Source: Vibrio pelagius
GTDB taxonomy: Bacteria; Pseudomonadota; Gammaproteobacteria; Enterobacterales; Vibrionaceae
Assembly: GCF_024347575.1 (NCBI RefSeq)
Contig: NZ_AP025503.1
Coordinates: 2,046,001 to 2,110,000, forward strand
Direction: 5' to 3'
Length of the DNA: 64,000 nt
Shown here: one piece after another, positions 51,401 to 60,267 of the stretch
How positions within the stretch are numbered: the stretch's first letter is position 1
Layout: every line of letters starts with the position of its first letter
Notes under the pieces: generated by a model
The model's input: the letters and a program-made list of their open reading frames with translations, nothing else
What the model was told of the DNA's origin: nothing
Database searches by the model: none
Position numbers and translations under genes: made by a program

Positions 51401-51498
51401 AGAAAGAAGGTGATGTCGTTCATGTGATTGCAGGTCAACTTATCGATCTAACAGATGAGTTAACCGGGCTAAAAACTCAATCGCGAGAGTTTCATTAG
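48424..51498 (+). CDS. dnaE2: Error-prone DNA polymerase DnaE2 (ImuC)
   Basis: C-family DNA polymerase used for SOS translesion synthesis with ImuA/ImuB. 1024 aa, shorter than DnaE1 (about 1160) as in the DnaE2 group. PHP domain at the N terminus ([22 protein letters not shown]), palm catalytic aspartates in EPPDIDVDF (Asp372, Asp374; Asp in [12 protein letters not shown] further on), then fingers, an HhH region and a C-terminal OB domain ([37 protein letters not shown]). It follows imuB by 99 bp; the AGGAT ribosome-binding site is placed rather far from the ATG. Confidence 0.96.
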   Translation: [1024 protein letters not shown]

Positions 51499-51570
51499 TG
51501 TGAGTGACAATCCAGAAGATAATGAATGGTTTAAATGTCATTATCATAGAAATCCCCCTCCAATACAGAA

Positions 51571-51591
51571 AAGGGAGGCATCTCGCCTCCC
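51571..51591 (-). terminator. Terminator of cheV
   Basis: Stem GGGAGGC / GCCTCCC (51573-51579 with 51585-51591), loop ATCTC, followed on the minus strand by TTTTCTG. dnaE2 (plus) ends on the other side, so some use for it is possible. Confidence 0.78.
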
Positions 51592-51644
51592 TCAAATCTC
51601 ATACGTAAAATCAAACGTCAACATCCGTTTCCGCACATCTGTGC

Positions 51645-52586
51645 TTATAAAATCTGGCGCATTCTCTCTTGAGTCACTTCCACCAGCAAATCTGGCTGGA
51701 ACTTAGAAATGAAGCGGTTACAACCGACTTTCTCAACCATTGCTTCATTAAAGCTACCACTAAGCGAAGTGTTGAGTGTGATAAACAGGTCTTGCATACG
51801 AGGGTCGCTACGCACTTCATGAGTAAGTTTGTAACCATCCATCTCTGGCATTTCTGCATCCGTTATCATCAACAGCAGCTCTTCATTAATATCCTTACCT
51901 GCATCACACCAAGACTTCAATAAGTTAAGTGCCTCAAGGCCATCGCAGCATTCAATAATGTTCAAACCAAGTTGCGATAACGTCCCTTTAATTTGGTTAC
52001 GCGCTGTAGACGAGTCATCAACAATAAGTACATTACGTCCAACCAATTGAGTGGCTAACTCTGCATCGAGTACGCCTTCAGAGATCGAGACGTCGTAGTC
52101 AATGATCTCAGCAAGCACTTTTTCTACATCAATGATCTCTACAATCTTCTGTTGTTTATCTTCTTCAATGTGGGTAATTGCTGTCAGGTAGTTTGCTCTG
52201 CCTGTTGTCTTTGGTGGCGGCTGAATTTCAGTCCACATCGTATTCACGATATTACGAACCTGCCCCACTAAGAAGCCTTGAACGGTACGATTATACTCGG
52301 TAATGATAAGGTTACTTTCTTGAGATTCTTGACGAGATGGCGGGAAACCAATCGCACTGCGTAGATCAATCACAGGTACTGACTCACCACGCAAGGAAGC
52401 AACACCAGTGATATTGTGATGCGAACCCGGCAGTTTAGTTAACGCAGGTACTTTGAGCACCTCTTTTACTTTGAATACGTTAATCGCGAATAATTGGCGG
52501 CTATTCAAACTGAAAAGCAACAGCTCTAAACGGTTTTCACCGACTAACTTGGTTCTTTGATCAACCGAATTCAAAACGCCAGACAT
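51645..52586 (-). CDS. cheV: Chemotaxis coupling protein CheV (CheW-REC fusion)
   Basis: CheV couples methyl-accepting chemoreceptors to CheA and carries a receiver domain that buffers or adapts the signal. 313 aa from the ATG at 52586, chosen over the longer frame to 52622 because of its ribosome-binding site TAAGGTG. CheW-like domain about 10-165 (LLFSLNSRQLFAINVFKVKEVL, GVASLRGESVPVIDL); receiver about 190-310 with the phospho-acceptor Asp243 in LLMITDAEMPEMDGYKL. It is monocistronic between mlc and dnaE2. Vibrios have several CheV paralogues; which one this is cannot be told here. Confidence 0.95.
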   Translation of the reverse strand: MSGVLNSVDQRTKLVGENRLELLLFSLNSRQLFAINVFKVKEVLKVPALTKLPGSHHNITGVASLRGESVPVIDLRSAIGFPPSRQESQESNLIITEYNRTVQGFLVGQVRNIVNTMWTEIQPPPKTTGRANYLTAITHIEEDKQQKIVEIIDVEKVLAEIIDYDVSISEGVLDAELATQLVGRNVLIVDDSSTARNQIKGTLSQLGLNIIECCDGLEALNLLKSWCDAGKDINEELLLMITDAEMPEMDGYKLTHEVRSDPRMQDLFITLNTSLSGSFNEAMVEKVGCNRFISKFQPDLLVEVTQERMRQIL

Positions 52587-52754
52587 ACAACACCTTAGTG
52601 ATAAAAATAACTGCAGATACAATAGCCTAAATCAATAAGCTACTGTAAAACTACATAGGAAGGTTCTTAAACGAATGGCTTATTGTAAGCAATATACCAT
52701 TGAAGTAAATGGGCGGTGTCCAGATATGAGTGGCAGATAAGTTAATTTGACCAA

Positions 52755-53972
52755 TTAGCCCTCAATCACTCTCATTAGCAATTGACCGTCGTACAGCGCC
52801 TGTTTGATCAGCGCTGCACCTGGCATGGTTGCTTGTTTGTAGAAACGAGACTCCATCAATTCAAGGTCTTGATGATAAACTTTTAAGCTTTGTTCCTCGA
52901 TGCACTTTTGAATGGCTGGATAAAGAACACTTTTCGCTTGGTTGACGACACCACCAATCAAGATCTTTTCAGGATTGAAAAGGTTAATCACGATAGAAAT
53001 CGCCGAACCTAGATAGTGCCCTAGCTGCTCAATGACCTCCACAGCCATAGGATCGCCTTCGGCAGCGGCGGCACAAATTTGCTCAATGGTAACGTCTTCA
53101 ATCCCTTCCAGAGACGAACGTTCACCTTGAGCGAGACGTTCTTTTACTTGTTCACGAATGGCTTGAGAACTAGCAACCGTTTCCAAGCATCCTCGATTAC
53201 CACAGTGACAAAGTTTACCCTGTTTATCGATCTGAATATGTCCGAGCTCGCCGATGTTTCCGTGACGACCTTGTAAGACACGACCATCGAGGATAATACC
53301 CGCCCCTAAACCGTGGTGAATAGAGATAAGTACAGAGTTATCATTATCTTGAGAGTTACCAAACAATTTTTCCGCTAGGGCCCACGCACGCGTGTCATTG
53401 GCAATAAAAACGGGCAGCCCTGTCTCTTTGTGGATCTCAGGTCCTAGAGCAAGGTTTTCGACATTATAGTGCGGCATCTGAAGAACAATGCCCTGCTCCG
53501 AATTCACCAGACCCGGTAGCGTTACAGCAATACTAGTAACCCTATCAAGTTGCTCGGCGTAAGTTTGAAAAAATTCATCGATTTCATGGAGTAGGCGGGC
53601 CAACACATCCTCTTGGTCGCGTTCGTGAATATCAATCTTAGTATCGATAAGCACATCACCACCCAACTCGTGCAAAGCGATGGTGAGATAACCACGACCC
53701 AGTCGCATCGAAAGAAACTGCCAGCCTTCATTATTCGTTTGCAAGCCAACAGCAGGACGCCCACGAGTAGTGGCTTCTTGTACCGTCGTTTCATGAATAA
53801 GGTGAGCTTCCATGAGTTCACGAGTAATTTTGGTAATACTCGCCGGAGCCAACTCACTTTGTTTGGACAGATCGATACGAGAAATAGGACCTTTAAGGTC
53901 AATTAGTTTATATACACGACCAGCATTGACCTGTTTGATATGATCAATATGGCCCGGTTGAGCCATGTACAT
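52755..53972 (-). CDS. mlc: ROK-family transcriptional repressor Mlc
   Basis: Repressor of glucose PTS and related genes, inactivated by binding to dephosphorylated EIICB-Glc (PtsG) at the membrane when glucose is taken up. 405 aa. N-terminal winged helix-turn-helix (VYKLIDLKGPISRIDLSKQSELAPASITKITRELM), then a ROK sugar-kinase-like domain with the zinc motif HCGNRGCLETVAS (Cys-x-Cys...Cys) needed for repression. The ATG at 53972 has GGAGCG before it. The regulator's partner ptsG is in this window at 58575-60005, and a 16-base motif shared by both upstream regions is listed separately. It is divergent from pykA. Confidence 0.94.
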   Translation of the reverse strand: MYMAQPGHIDHIKQVNAGRVYKLIDLKGPISRIDLSKQSELAPASITKITRELMEAHLIHETTVQEATTRGRPAVGLQTNNEGWQFLSMRLGRGYLTIALHELGGDVLIDTKIDIHERDQEDVLARLLHEIDEFFQTYAEQLDRVTSIAVTLPGLVNSEQGIVLQMPHYNVENLALGPEIHKETGLPVFIANDTRAWALAEKLFGNSQDNDNSVLISIHHGLGAGIILDGRVLQGRHGNIGELGHIQIDKQGKLCHCGNRGCLETVASSQAIREQVKERLAQGERSSLEGIEDVTIEQICAAAAEGDPMAVEVIEQLGHYLGSAISIVINLFNPEKILIGGVVNQAKSVLYPAIQKCIEEQSLKVYHQDLELMESRFYKQATMPGAALIKQALYDGQLLMRVIEG

Positions 53973-54305
53973 TTTACGCTCCAGAAATCATCAACGGGGT
54001 AATTTTTTTACTTTGCGAAGTAATTGTGAAGTCCCTTGGTATATTGCCGTGACAAGCATCACGTATATACATGAATCTTTGTGTTTCGAGTCAAATACTT
54101 TGACAGAAATTCATACATCTCCCTTTACAGTTTGGCTTATTAAAGCCGGCCTTAATTTTCATCAAAAAATATTATATTTGCGTCTGAACACGGATCATTT
54201 TATGTAATTGGAAAAATATCTCGTTGGCTCCCAATAAATTGTCAGTTAATGCATATACTTAATTTTATCTTACACAAGTTACTTGGTCTCACAGTAGGAG
54301 CATTC
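53973..54305. other. Intergenic region between mlc and pykA
   Basis: 333-bp divergent promoter region. It holds the palindrome TTACTTTGCGAAGTAA at 54008-54023 near mlc (candidate ROK operator), AT-rich DNA, and the pykA ribosome-binding site AGGAG at 54295-54299. No gene or RNA seen. Confidence 0.7.
54008..54023. promoter_or_regulatory. Candidate Mlc operator upstream of mlc
   Basis: Perfect inverted repeat TTACTT-TGCG-AAGTAA, 36 bp before the mlc start codon. Twelve of 16 bases are identical to a site upstream of ptsG (60272-60287) and the other four are all purine-purine or pyrimidine-pyrimidine changes. Autoregulation of mlc is known in enterics. Confidence 0.5.
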
Positions 54306-55751
54306 ATGACAGCACAAGTAAGAAAAACAAAAATCGTTACCACCTTGGGCCCATCCACAGACAAAGACAACATTCTCGAAGAGATCATCAAAGCCGGGGC
54401 TAACGTCGTTCGCATGAACTTTTCTCATGGTAGCAGCGAAGATCATATTCAACGAGCTGCCAATGTTCGCGCTATTGCCAAAAAGCTCGGTACTCAAATC
54501 GCTATTCTCGGAGACCTTCAAGGGCCAAAGATTCGAGTCTCCACCTTTAGAGAAGGAAAGATTCAACTCGCCGTTGGTGACAGATTTACGCTCGATAGTA
54601 GCCTAGGGTTAGGTGAAGGTAATCAAGAATCAGTGGGACTGGATTACAAAGAACTCCCCAATGATGTCGATACAGGCGATATCCTGTTGCTTGATGACGG
54701 TCGTGTTCAGCTCAAAGTCACTTCAGTAGAGGGTTGCCGAGTACATACCGAAGTCATCATCGGTGGCCCTTTATCTAACAATAAAGGGATCAATAAAAAA
54801 GGCGGTGGTCTCTCTGCAGAAGCGCTAACGGAAAAAGATAAACGCGACATTATTACTGCTGCAGAGATCCAAGTTGACTACCTTGCAGTTTCATTCCCTC
54901 GCAACGGTGAAGACATAAGCTACGCCAGACAACTCGCCCGAGACGCAGGCTTAGAGGCGCATTTAGTCGCTAAAGTAGAACGAGCTGAGACAGTGTCTAG
55001 CATTGAGAACATGGATGACATCATCTTAGCTTCAGATGTAGTCATGGTAGCCCGTGGAGACCTCGGAGTTGAAATTGGTGACCCTGAACTCGTTGGTGTA
55101 CAAAAACAGCTTATACGTCGAGCTAGAGCGCTTAACCGTACCATCATCACTGCGACTCAGATGATGGAGTCGATGATATCAGCACCAATGCCAACACGTG
55201 CTGAGGTGATGGATGTCGCCAACGCCGTTCTTGATGGTACTGATGCAGTGATGCTATCTGGAGAAACAGCAGCGGGCGCTTACCCTGTCGAGACAGTTAA
55301 ATCGATGGCTGAAGTGTGCATCGGTGCTGAGAAGATGGCCGATGTAAACCAATCTAACTACCGCATAGACCGTACTTTCTCGACGGCAGAAGAGACCATC
55401 TCGATGGCCACTATCTACTCGGCAAACCACTTGGAAGGCATTAAAGGCGTTGTCGCTCTGACCGAGTCTGGTCGCACGGCATTAATGATGTCTCGCCTCA
55501 GTGCAGACATGCCGATTTTCGCTTTGTCACGCAATGAGGGAACGCTCAACCGTTGTTCCTTGTATCGAGGTGTTACGCCTATCTATTTTGAAACGGATAA
55601 AGAGGACAGCTTTGATATCGCCCTTTCTACACTGACCTGTTTAAAAGAAAAAGGAATGCTCAAGCCTGGCGACCTGGTAATCACAACGCAAGGTGACATT
55701 ATGGATGTCGCGGGCTCAACAAACTGCATGCGTGTTCTCCCTGTTACCTAA
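54306..55751 (+). CDS. pykA: Pyruvate kinase (PykA type)
   Basis: Makes pyruvate and ATP from phosphoenolpyruvate and ADP, the last step of glycolysis. 481 aa from the ATG at 54306, chosen for its AGGAG ribosome-binding site; the longer frame from 54249 has none. [27 protein letters not shown] and [10 protein letters not shown] are the active-site and metal regions; the C-terminal allosteric domain ends [14 protein letters not shown]. Sequence resembles PykA (type II, AMP/sugar phosphate activated) rather than PykF; this is by appearance. It is divergent from mlc, which fits coordinated control of glucose metabolism. Confidence 0.93.
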   Translation: MTAQVRKTKIVTTLGPSTDKDNILEEIIKAGANVVRMNFSHGSSEDHIQRAANVRAIAKKLGTQIAILGDLQGPKIRVSTFREGKIQLAVGDRFTLDSSLGLGEGNQESVGLDYKELPNDVDTGDILLLDDGRVQLKVTSVEGCRVHTEVIIGGPLSNNKGINKKGGGLSAEALTEKDKRDIITAAEIQVDYLAVSFPRNGEDISYARQLARDAGLEAHLVAKVERAETVSSIENMDDIILASDVVMVARGDLGVEIGDPELVGVQKQLIRRARALNRTIITATQMMESMISAPMPTRAEVMDVANAVLDGTDAVMLSGETAAGAYPVETVKSMAEVCIGAEKMADVNQSNYRIDRTFSTAEETISMATIYSANHLEGIKGVVALTESGRTALMMSRLSADMPIFALSRNEGTLNRCSLYRGVTPIYFETDKEDSFDIALSTLTCLKEKGMLKPGDLVITTQGDIMDVAGSTNCMRVLPVT

Positions 55752-55778
55752 TTATTAGCTATTGCATCATTCATAATC

Positions 55779-55810
55779 ATGGCTGTGAGGTTAAACTTCG
55801 CAGCCATTTA
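55779..55810 (+). terminator. Possible terminator of pykA
   Basis: Hairpin ATGGCTGTGAG / TTTCGCAGCCAT-like stem at 55779-55807 (10 pairs, with wobble pairs), then TTTA. The T run is short. Confidence 0.45.
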
Positions 55811-55853
55811 GTGACTGAAAAAGGAAGTGAGTAGGTTGAAATGAAGCTAAGTG

Positions 55854-57035
55854 TTACGCAAACTGAATGACGTGAGAATCTTTGGCGTTTTGTATTGAGC
55901 AATACAACTCGACAAACTTAAATCCAGCTTCCATCCCAAGCTGATAATCATGCAAAAGATCTTCTTTATTGCTCATCAATGAGCTCGATCTAAGAGGCTC
56001 GCTCGGTGCAATTTGAATGACAAAGGTATCGTCAGGTGGTGACTGCAAGAAATCCAGAGTCAATGAGTAGGTTTGGTAGTGTACCATCAACATATCCGCT
56101 AAACCTGAATCAAACTTATCACCAACTAAGTGGCTAAGGCGATAGATATCATCAGCGCCAAACAGCCAACGTCCACCATTAAGTAAGTTTAAATGCCGTC
56201 TCTCAAGCTTCTGTTGCTTAGATCTAAAGATCTGTTGTTGGAAAAACGTTCTCCAGTCAATCTTCCATTGTGCTACTTTCTGCTGCCAATGCTCCTGTAC
56301 ACTCGTGAAAGAGTTGCGAAACCACTCTAGCTCTTCCGCAGAAATAGGTTTCGGAGGCTGAGGTCCTTGCACCAACTCACTCTCTAAATGCCACCCGGAA
56401 GCCGGCTCAGTACGTATTACAACGATCGAGCGTGCATGCCTTCTCCAAGCCTCCTGAACCGGAATCGAAGCCGATACCCCACCATCAACATAATGCTCAC
56501 CAGCAATCTCAATTTCACCGTTATAAAGGCGCGGAATCGCACAGGTCGCGAGCATCACCTTGTACCAATCTTCAGTGAATAGCGGGAAGTAGTGATCTTT
56601 AAGATCTTTCACATCGGTTACTGCCGCATAGATATTACGGCCGCCTAAAACTTGTCGCCCTAAATCGAGGTCGAGTTTGTAAGGATAAGCCAGAACTTTT
56701 TCAAGCGCCCACTCCATTCCCAGACCTTTGCGGTGTCGAATATAAGAGAACAGGTTAAAAAATTCAGGGTCCGTAGTGAGTTCCATAATAAAAGACTTAC
56801 CCAGGCCTTTGTCTCGACAAGCAAAAGCACACAGATTCAACGCACCAGCAGAGGTGCCAAAGAAGTCATCGAATGGATCAAAATTAGAAAGGAGGAAGGC
56901 GTCTAACACGCCAGATGTAAATACACCTCTTTGGCCACCCCCCTGAGCAACCAAAGCTGTTTTACCCGCAATAAACTTGTCGTAGTGATCCAAGTCTATT
57001 GCGATATCGATATTGGTTATTACGCCACTGTTCAT
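55854..57035 (-). CDS. Patatin-like phospholipase
   Basis: 393 aa serine hydrolase. Catalytic Ser62 lies in GTSAG (60-64), the oxyanion-hole GGGQRG is at 32-37, and the catalytic Asp184 is in DGG (184-186), so the Ser-Asp dyad is complete. No signal peptide: it should be cytoplasmic or secreted by another route. The C-terminal part (about 230-390) is a long extension with no domain I recognise. Its relatives are the YjjU/RssA-like bacterial patatins; a precise substrate is unknown. The ribosome-binding site is weak. Confidence 0.88.
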   Translation of the reverse strand: MNSGVITNIDIAIDLDHYDKFIAGKTALVAQGGGQRGVFTSGVLDAFLLSNFDPFDDFFGTSAGALNLCAFACRDKGLGKSFIMELTTDPEFFNLFSYIRHRKGLGMEWALEKVLAYPYKLDLDLGRQVLGGRNIYAAVTDVKDLKDHYFPLFTEDWYKVMLATCAIPRLYNGEIEIAGEHYVDGGVSASIPVQEAWRRHARSIVVIRTEPASGWHLESELVQGPQPPKPISAEELEWFRNSFTSVQEHWQQKVAQWKIDWRTFFQQQIFRSKQQKLERRHLNLLNGGRWLFGADDIYRLSHLVGDKFDSGLADMLMVHYQTYSLTLDFLQSPPDDTFVIQIAPSEPLRSSSLMSNKEDLLHDYQLGMEAGFKFVELYCSIQNAKDSHVIQFA

Positions 57036-57078
57036 TGTTAGCCAAAGCGAACTGAGTAACTTCGCTTTTCTACTGTAG

Positions 57079-57168
57079 TTAGTTGGTTATTGCAATAAAA
57101 CCGAACGTAAGCAGTACAATGAAGATAAAAGCGGTAATTTGTAGAGCGTTTTTCAGATCATGTTCCAT
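57079..57168 (-). CDS. YnhF-family small membrane protein (29 aa)
   Basis: Reading frame of 29 codons from ATG at 57168 to TAA at 57079: it begins MEHDLKNALQITAFIF and consists of an N-terminal polar head and one membrane helix (ITAFIFIVLLTFGFIAIT). Length and layout match E. coli YnhF (MSTDLKFSLVTT..., 29 aa), notably the D-L-K head. A ribosome-binding site AGAGGTG lies 4 bp before the ATG. Its function is unknown; small inner-membrane peptides often bind larger complexes. Confidence 0.75.
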   Translation of the reverse strand: MEHDLKNALQITAFIFIVLLTFGFIAITN

Positions 57169-57311
57169 AGACACCTCTGGTTATTATAAATTTACGTTAC
57201 CTTATTTAAGTGATATCAGGTGTGTGAAGTATGTTCAAGATTCGTCGAAATTAGTCGCACAATATTGACGTAAGCATCACAATTAGTGGGTGTATGGATA
57301 AGGATAGGCTC

Positions 57312-57905
57312 ATGAATAACAAAGTAAATACTCTCGCACTTGTTGCACTCCTGAGCTATTCAGGAGTATCTCTATCTGCAGAGATTCAAATCACGCCCAT
57401 GATAGGCTTCACTGGCGGTGGTGCTGTCGAAGATGAAAATGGCAACACCTATGATATGGAAAATTCAGCAAGCTACGCTCTTGCGATTGAAACACCACTC
57501 GAAAAAGGCCGAGTTGGACTGTTCTACTCAAACCAAAAATCCGAACTAGAATCCCTAAAACTAGACTCTTCAATTCAATATTTGCACTTCCAGAGTAGCA
57601 TCTACTACCCTGCAACCAATCAATTTTCTGGTTACTTAGGGTTGGGATTAGGCGCTTCCTATGTTGATGTTGATTGGGTAAAAGATAAGTATGGGTTCTC
57701 GGCATCCTTGTTTGGGGGCGTGGAGTATAAGCTCTCTGATAACCTCGCATTAACCACTCAACTGCGCTGGTTAGGTACGGTTGTTGACAACGATACCAGC
57801 GGAGCCTGTACCGTCCCTACGACTGGGCAAAACTGCGTGATCCGCTTTGACACTGATTGGATGAACCAATTTCAAGCTAATGTCGGCCTGACATTTACTT
57901 TCTAG
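57312..57905 (+). CDS. Outer-membrane beta-barrel protein (OmpW/OprG-like size)
   Basis: 197 aa from the ATG at 57312 (the longer frame to 57294 lacks a better start). Signal peptide with cleavage after SLSA (residue 23). The mature part has amphipathic strands (YLHFQSSIYYPATNQFSGYLGLGLGASY, FSASLFGGVEYKLSDNLALTTQLRWLG) and ends TFTF, the outer-membrane sorting signal. About eight strands; one Cys pair (GACTVPTTGQNC) in a late loop. It could be a small porin or an OmpW-like barrel; substrate unknown. Convergent with the gene at 57998 with a terminator between. Confidence 0.82.
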   Translation: MNNKVNTLALVALLSYSGVSLSAEIQITPMIGFTGGGAVEDENGNTYDMENSASYALAIETPLEKGRVGLFYSNQKSELESLKLDSSIQYLHFQSSIYYPATNQFSGYLGLGLGASYVDVDWVKDKYGFSASLFGGVEYKLSDNLALTTQLRWLGTVVDNDTSGACTVPTTGQNCVIRFDTDWMNQFQANVGLTFTF

Positions 57906-57960
57906 TGATAGACAGCCAGATACATGAGATGACCCGAAACGGCACAAATGTTATCTAATG

Positions 57961-57986
57961 AAAAAAGGCGCGAATAGAGTCGCGCC
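57961..57986. terminator. Terminator between two outer-membrane protein genes
   Basis: Stem GGCGCGA / TCGCGCC (57967-57973 with 57980-57986), loop ATAGAG, with an A run on the left that is a T run on the minus strand. Mainly for the 57998 gene. Confidence 0.85.
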
Positions 57987-57997
57987 TGTTTCTGATC

Positions 57998-58402
57998 TTA
58001 AAACTTGTAAGTGATACCCACTGCGCCACCAAGCTGTAATTCGGGTCCCGCATACAGGTCTAATTCAGGATGAACTTGCGCGTAAGCGTTCCACCCATCA
58101 TAGAAGTTCACTTTCACACCCAGCGGTACTCGTACACCGAAATCGTCTTCCCATTCAGCCCATGCACCGACACCTACATACCAGTCTAATGGTGTTTCTG
58201 AATCAAACTTGCCACGTTTAAGCACGTAATCGAAAGCTGCGCCGTCATTACCAACTGTCACGCGGTAAGTGTTGTCCATTTCAATTACAGCACTCAAACC
58301 TTGGTCTAACGCTAAGCCCACTTCAAGGTCTGTATTGTCTGCCGCATATACACTAAAAGCACTGCTCGCAATCAGAAAGCCAAATAATCCATATTGTTTC
58401 AT
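57998..58402 (-). CDS. Small outer-membrane-like beta protein
   Basis: 134 aa with a signal peptide (cleavage after VYA, residue 20). The mature 114 residues alternate polar and non-polar residues (DWYVGVGAWAEWEDDFGVRVPLGVKVNFYDGWNAYAQVHPELDLYAG) and end ITYKF, so a small barrel or a half-barrel in the outer membrane is likely. I use the ATG at 58402 with AAGGTG before it. No family named. It stands between a barrel gene and ptsG. Confidence 0.78.
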   Translation of the reverse strand: MKQYGLFGFLIASSAFSVYAADNTDLEVGLALDQGLSAVIEMDNTYRVTVGNDGAAFDYVLKRGKFDSETPLDWYVGVGAWAEWEDDFGVRVPLGVKVNFYDGWNAYAQVHPELDLYAGPELQLGGAVGITYKF

Positions 58403-58528
58403 AATCACACCTTATTAATACATCTGCGATGAAGCATAGTTATCTATTAAAGATAGATGTCATCGTAGAGTTAGGGAAAGATGGATATTCGGTCAACTTG
58501 ACCACATTGGTGAAGAGACTACACAAAT

Positions 58529-58554
58529 GAAAAAAGGAGGCTTAAAGCCTCCTT
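58529..58554 (-). terminator. Rho-independent terminator of ptsG
   Basis: Stem AAGGAGGC / GCCTCCTT (58534-58541 with 58547-58554), loop TTAAA, with a T run on the minus strand. Confidence 0.9.
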
Positions 58555-58574
58555 CTGTTCGATTGAATCAGTGA

Positions 58575-60005
58575 TTAACCGTTGTTACGGATCCACTCAT
58601 CCATGTCTGTTTTCAGGTTGTCAGACTTAGTACCGAAGATAGCTTGAACACCACCAGCTACTACTACTACACCAGCAGCACCTAGTTTCTTCAGTTTATC
58701 TTGGTCGACAACTTCAGTATCAGCAACCGCTACACGTAGACGAGTGATACAAGCGTCAAGACCTGTGATGTTAGTCTTACCGCCGAATGCAGCAACAAGT
58801 TCGCCAGCTAGCTCAGAGCCAGTCGCTACAGCTTGGTCTTCAGACTCGTCTTCACGACCAGGAGTCTTAAGGTCTAGGGCTTTGATTACTGTGCGGAATA
58901 CGAAGTAGTAAAGCGCTGCGTAACCTAGGCCACAAACAATCATTAGACCCATCTTAGACGCGTTGCCAGATAGAACTAGGAAGTCGATTAGACCGTGAGA
59001 GAAAGATGTACCGTGTACAAAACCCAGAGTGTTCGATAGTACGTATGCAGAACCCGCTAGTAGAGCGTGGATTGCGTACAGCACTGGAGCAACGAATAGG
59101 AATGAGAATTCGATTGGCTCAGTAATACCTGTTAGGAATGAAGTCAGAGCAGCAGATGCCATGATACCCATTACTTTAACGCGGTTTTCAGGCTTAGCAG
59201 AGTGTGCAATTGCGATTGCAGCAGCTGGTAGACCGAACATCTTGAACATGTAACCACCCGCTAGCTGACCGAAGCCGTTGCCCGCAGCACGAGATGCTTC
59301 ATCAGCAACTAGGTAACAAGTAAGAACACCGTTTTGAGTTTCGCCAGCAGCGTTTACACAAGTACCAGCTTCAAAGAAGAAAGGTACGTTCCAAACGTGG
59401 TGAAGACCGAATGGGATCAGAGAACGCTCAATGATGCCGTAGATACCAAACGCCACTTGTGGGTTTTGGTGTGCAGCCCAATCAGAGAATGCAGCGATTG
59501 CGCCGCCAACTGGTGGCCATACGATTGACAGTACGATTGCAAGGCCGATCGCAGAGAAACCAGTGATGATTGGCACAGCGCGCTTACCAGCGAAGAAGCC
59601 AAGGTACTCTGGAAGTTGGATACGGAAGAAACGGTTGAATGCCCAAGCAGCAACACCACCGACTAGGATACCACCTAGTACACCAGTGTCGATTTTCTCG
59701 ACGCCCATAACACCAGCCATTACGCCAAGTGTTGCTGTCATGATACCGTAACCAACGATTGCAGCTAGACCCGCTACACCGTCATTGTTTGTAAAGCCAA
59801 GTGCCACACCTACAGCAAATAGCAGCGCCATTTGACCAAATACAGAGCCGCCCGCTTGTTCCATTAGGTTAGAAACGATTTCTGGAATGAAAGGAAGGTC
59901 CGCGGCACCAACACCAAGCAAAATACCCGCAACTGGTAAAACTGATACTGGTAGCATCAGAGACTTACCAACTTTTTGCAGGCTAGCAAAAAGGTTCTTA
60001 AACAT
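58575..60005 (-). CDS. ptsG: Glucose PTS permease EIICB
   Basis: Phosphotransferase system transporter that imports and phosphorylates glucose to glucose-6-phosphate. 476 aa from the ATG at 60005 (AGGAG before it). EIIC domain with about ten membrane segments and the [15 protein letters not shown] motif (substrate site), a short linker, and EIIB at the C terminus with the phospho-acceptor Cys419 in [10 protein letters not shown], matching Cys421 of E. coli PtsG. It is the membrane partner of Mlc. Upstream lies a 16-base Mlc-like motif inside a longer inverted repeat. Confidence 0.96.
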   Translation of the reverse strand: MFKNLFASLQKVGKSLMLPVSVLPVAGILLGVGAADLPFIPEIVSNLMEQAGGSVFGQMALLFAVGVALGFTNNDGVAGLAAIVGYGIMTATLGVMAGVMGVEKIDTGVLGGILVGGVAAWAFNRFFRIQLPEYLGFFAGKRAVPIITGFSAIGLAIVLSIVWPPVGGAIAAFSDWAAHQNPQVAFGIYGIIERSLIPFGLHHVWNVPFFFEAGTCVNAAGETQNGVLTCYLVADEASRAAGNGFGQLAGGYMFKMFGLPAAAIAIAHSAKPENRVKVMGIMASAALTSFLTGITEPIEFSFLFVAPVLYAIHALLAGSAYVLSNTLGFVHGTSFSHGLIDFLVLSGNASKMGLMIVCGLGYAALYYFVFRTVIKALDLKTPGREDESEDQAVATGSELAGELVAAFGGKTNITGLDACITRLRVAVADTEVVDQDKLKKLGAAGVVVVAGGVQAIFGTKSDNLKTDMDEWIRNNG

Positions 60006-60267
60006 GTTTATGCTCCTGATAAAGATAAAAATAATTATATGGGTTCTAACGGCACACCCCCGTAGCCTAAATGTTAGCACCCAGTGAAAATGTAACCATG
60101 TATTGCATTATATTTTCTGCCGCTAAATATATATTGATGGGTAACAAACTTTCTAGTGACTTACGAAATTTAGTTTCAAAACACGTCTTGGATCACATGT
60201 CAAACCCCAAAATGCAATGGTTTACAATGGTGTAAATCATTGTTTTTTATTGAGTTTTATTTTTCAC

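Noticed and set aside
57083..57268. 61-aa frame on the plus strand
   Set aside because: It is antisense to the YnhF-like gene, lacks a ribosome-binding site and resembles no protein family.
57270..57300. CRP-like site near the 57312 gene (TTGAC...TCACA)
   Set aside because: The spacer is seven bases instead of six and the left half is poor.
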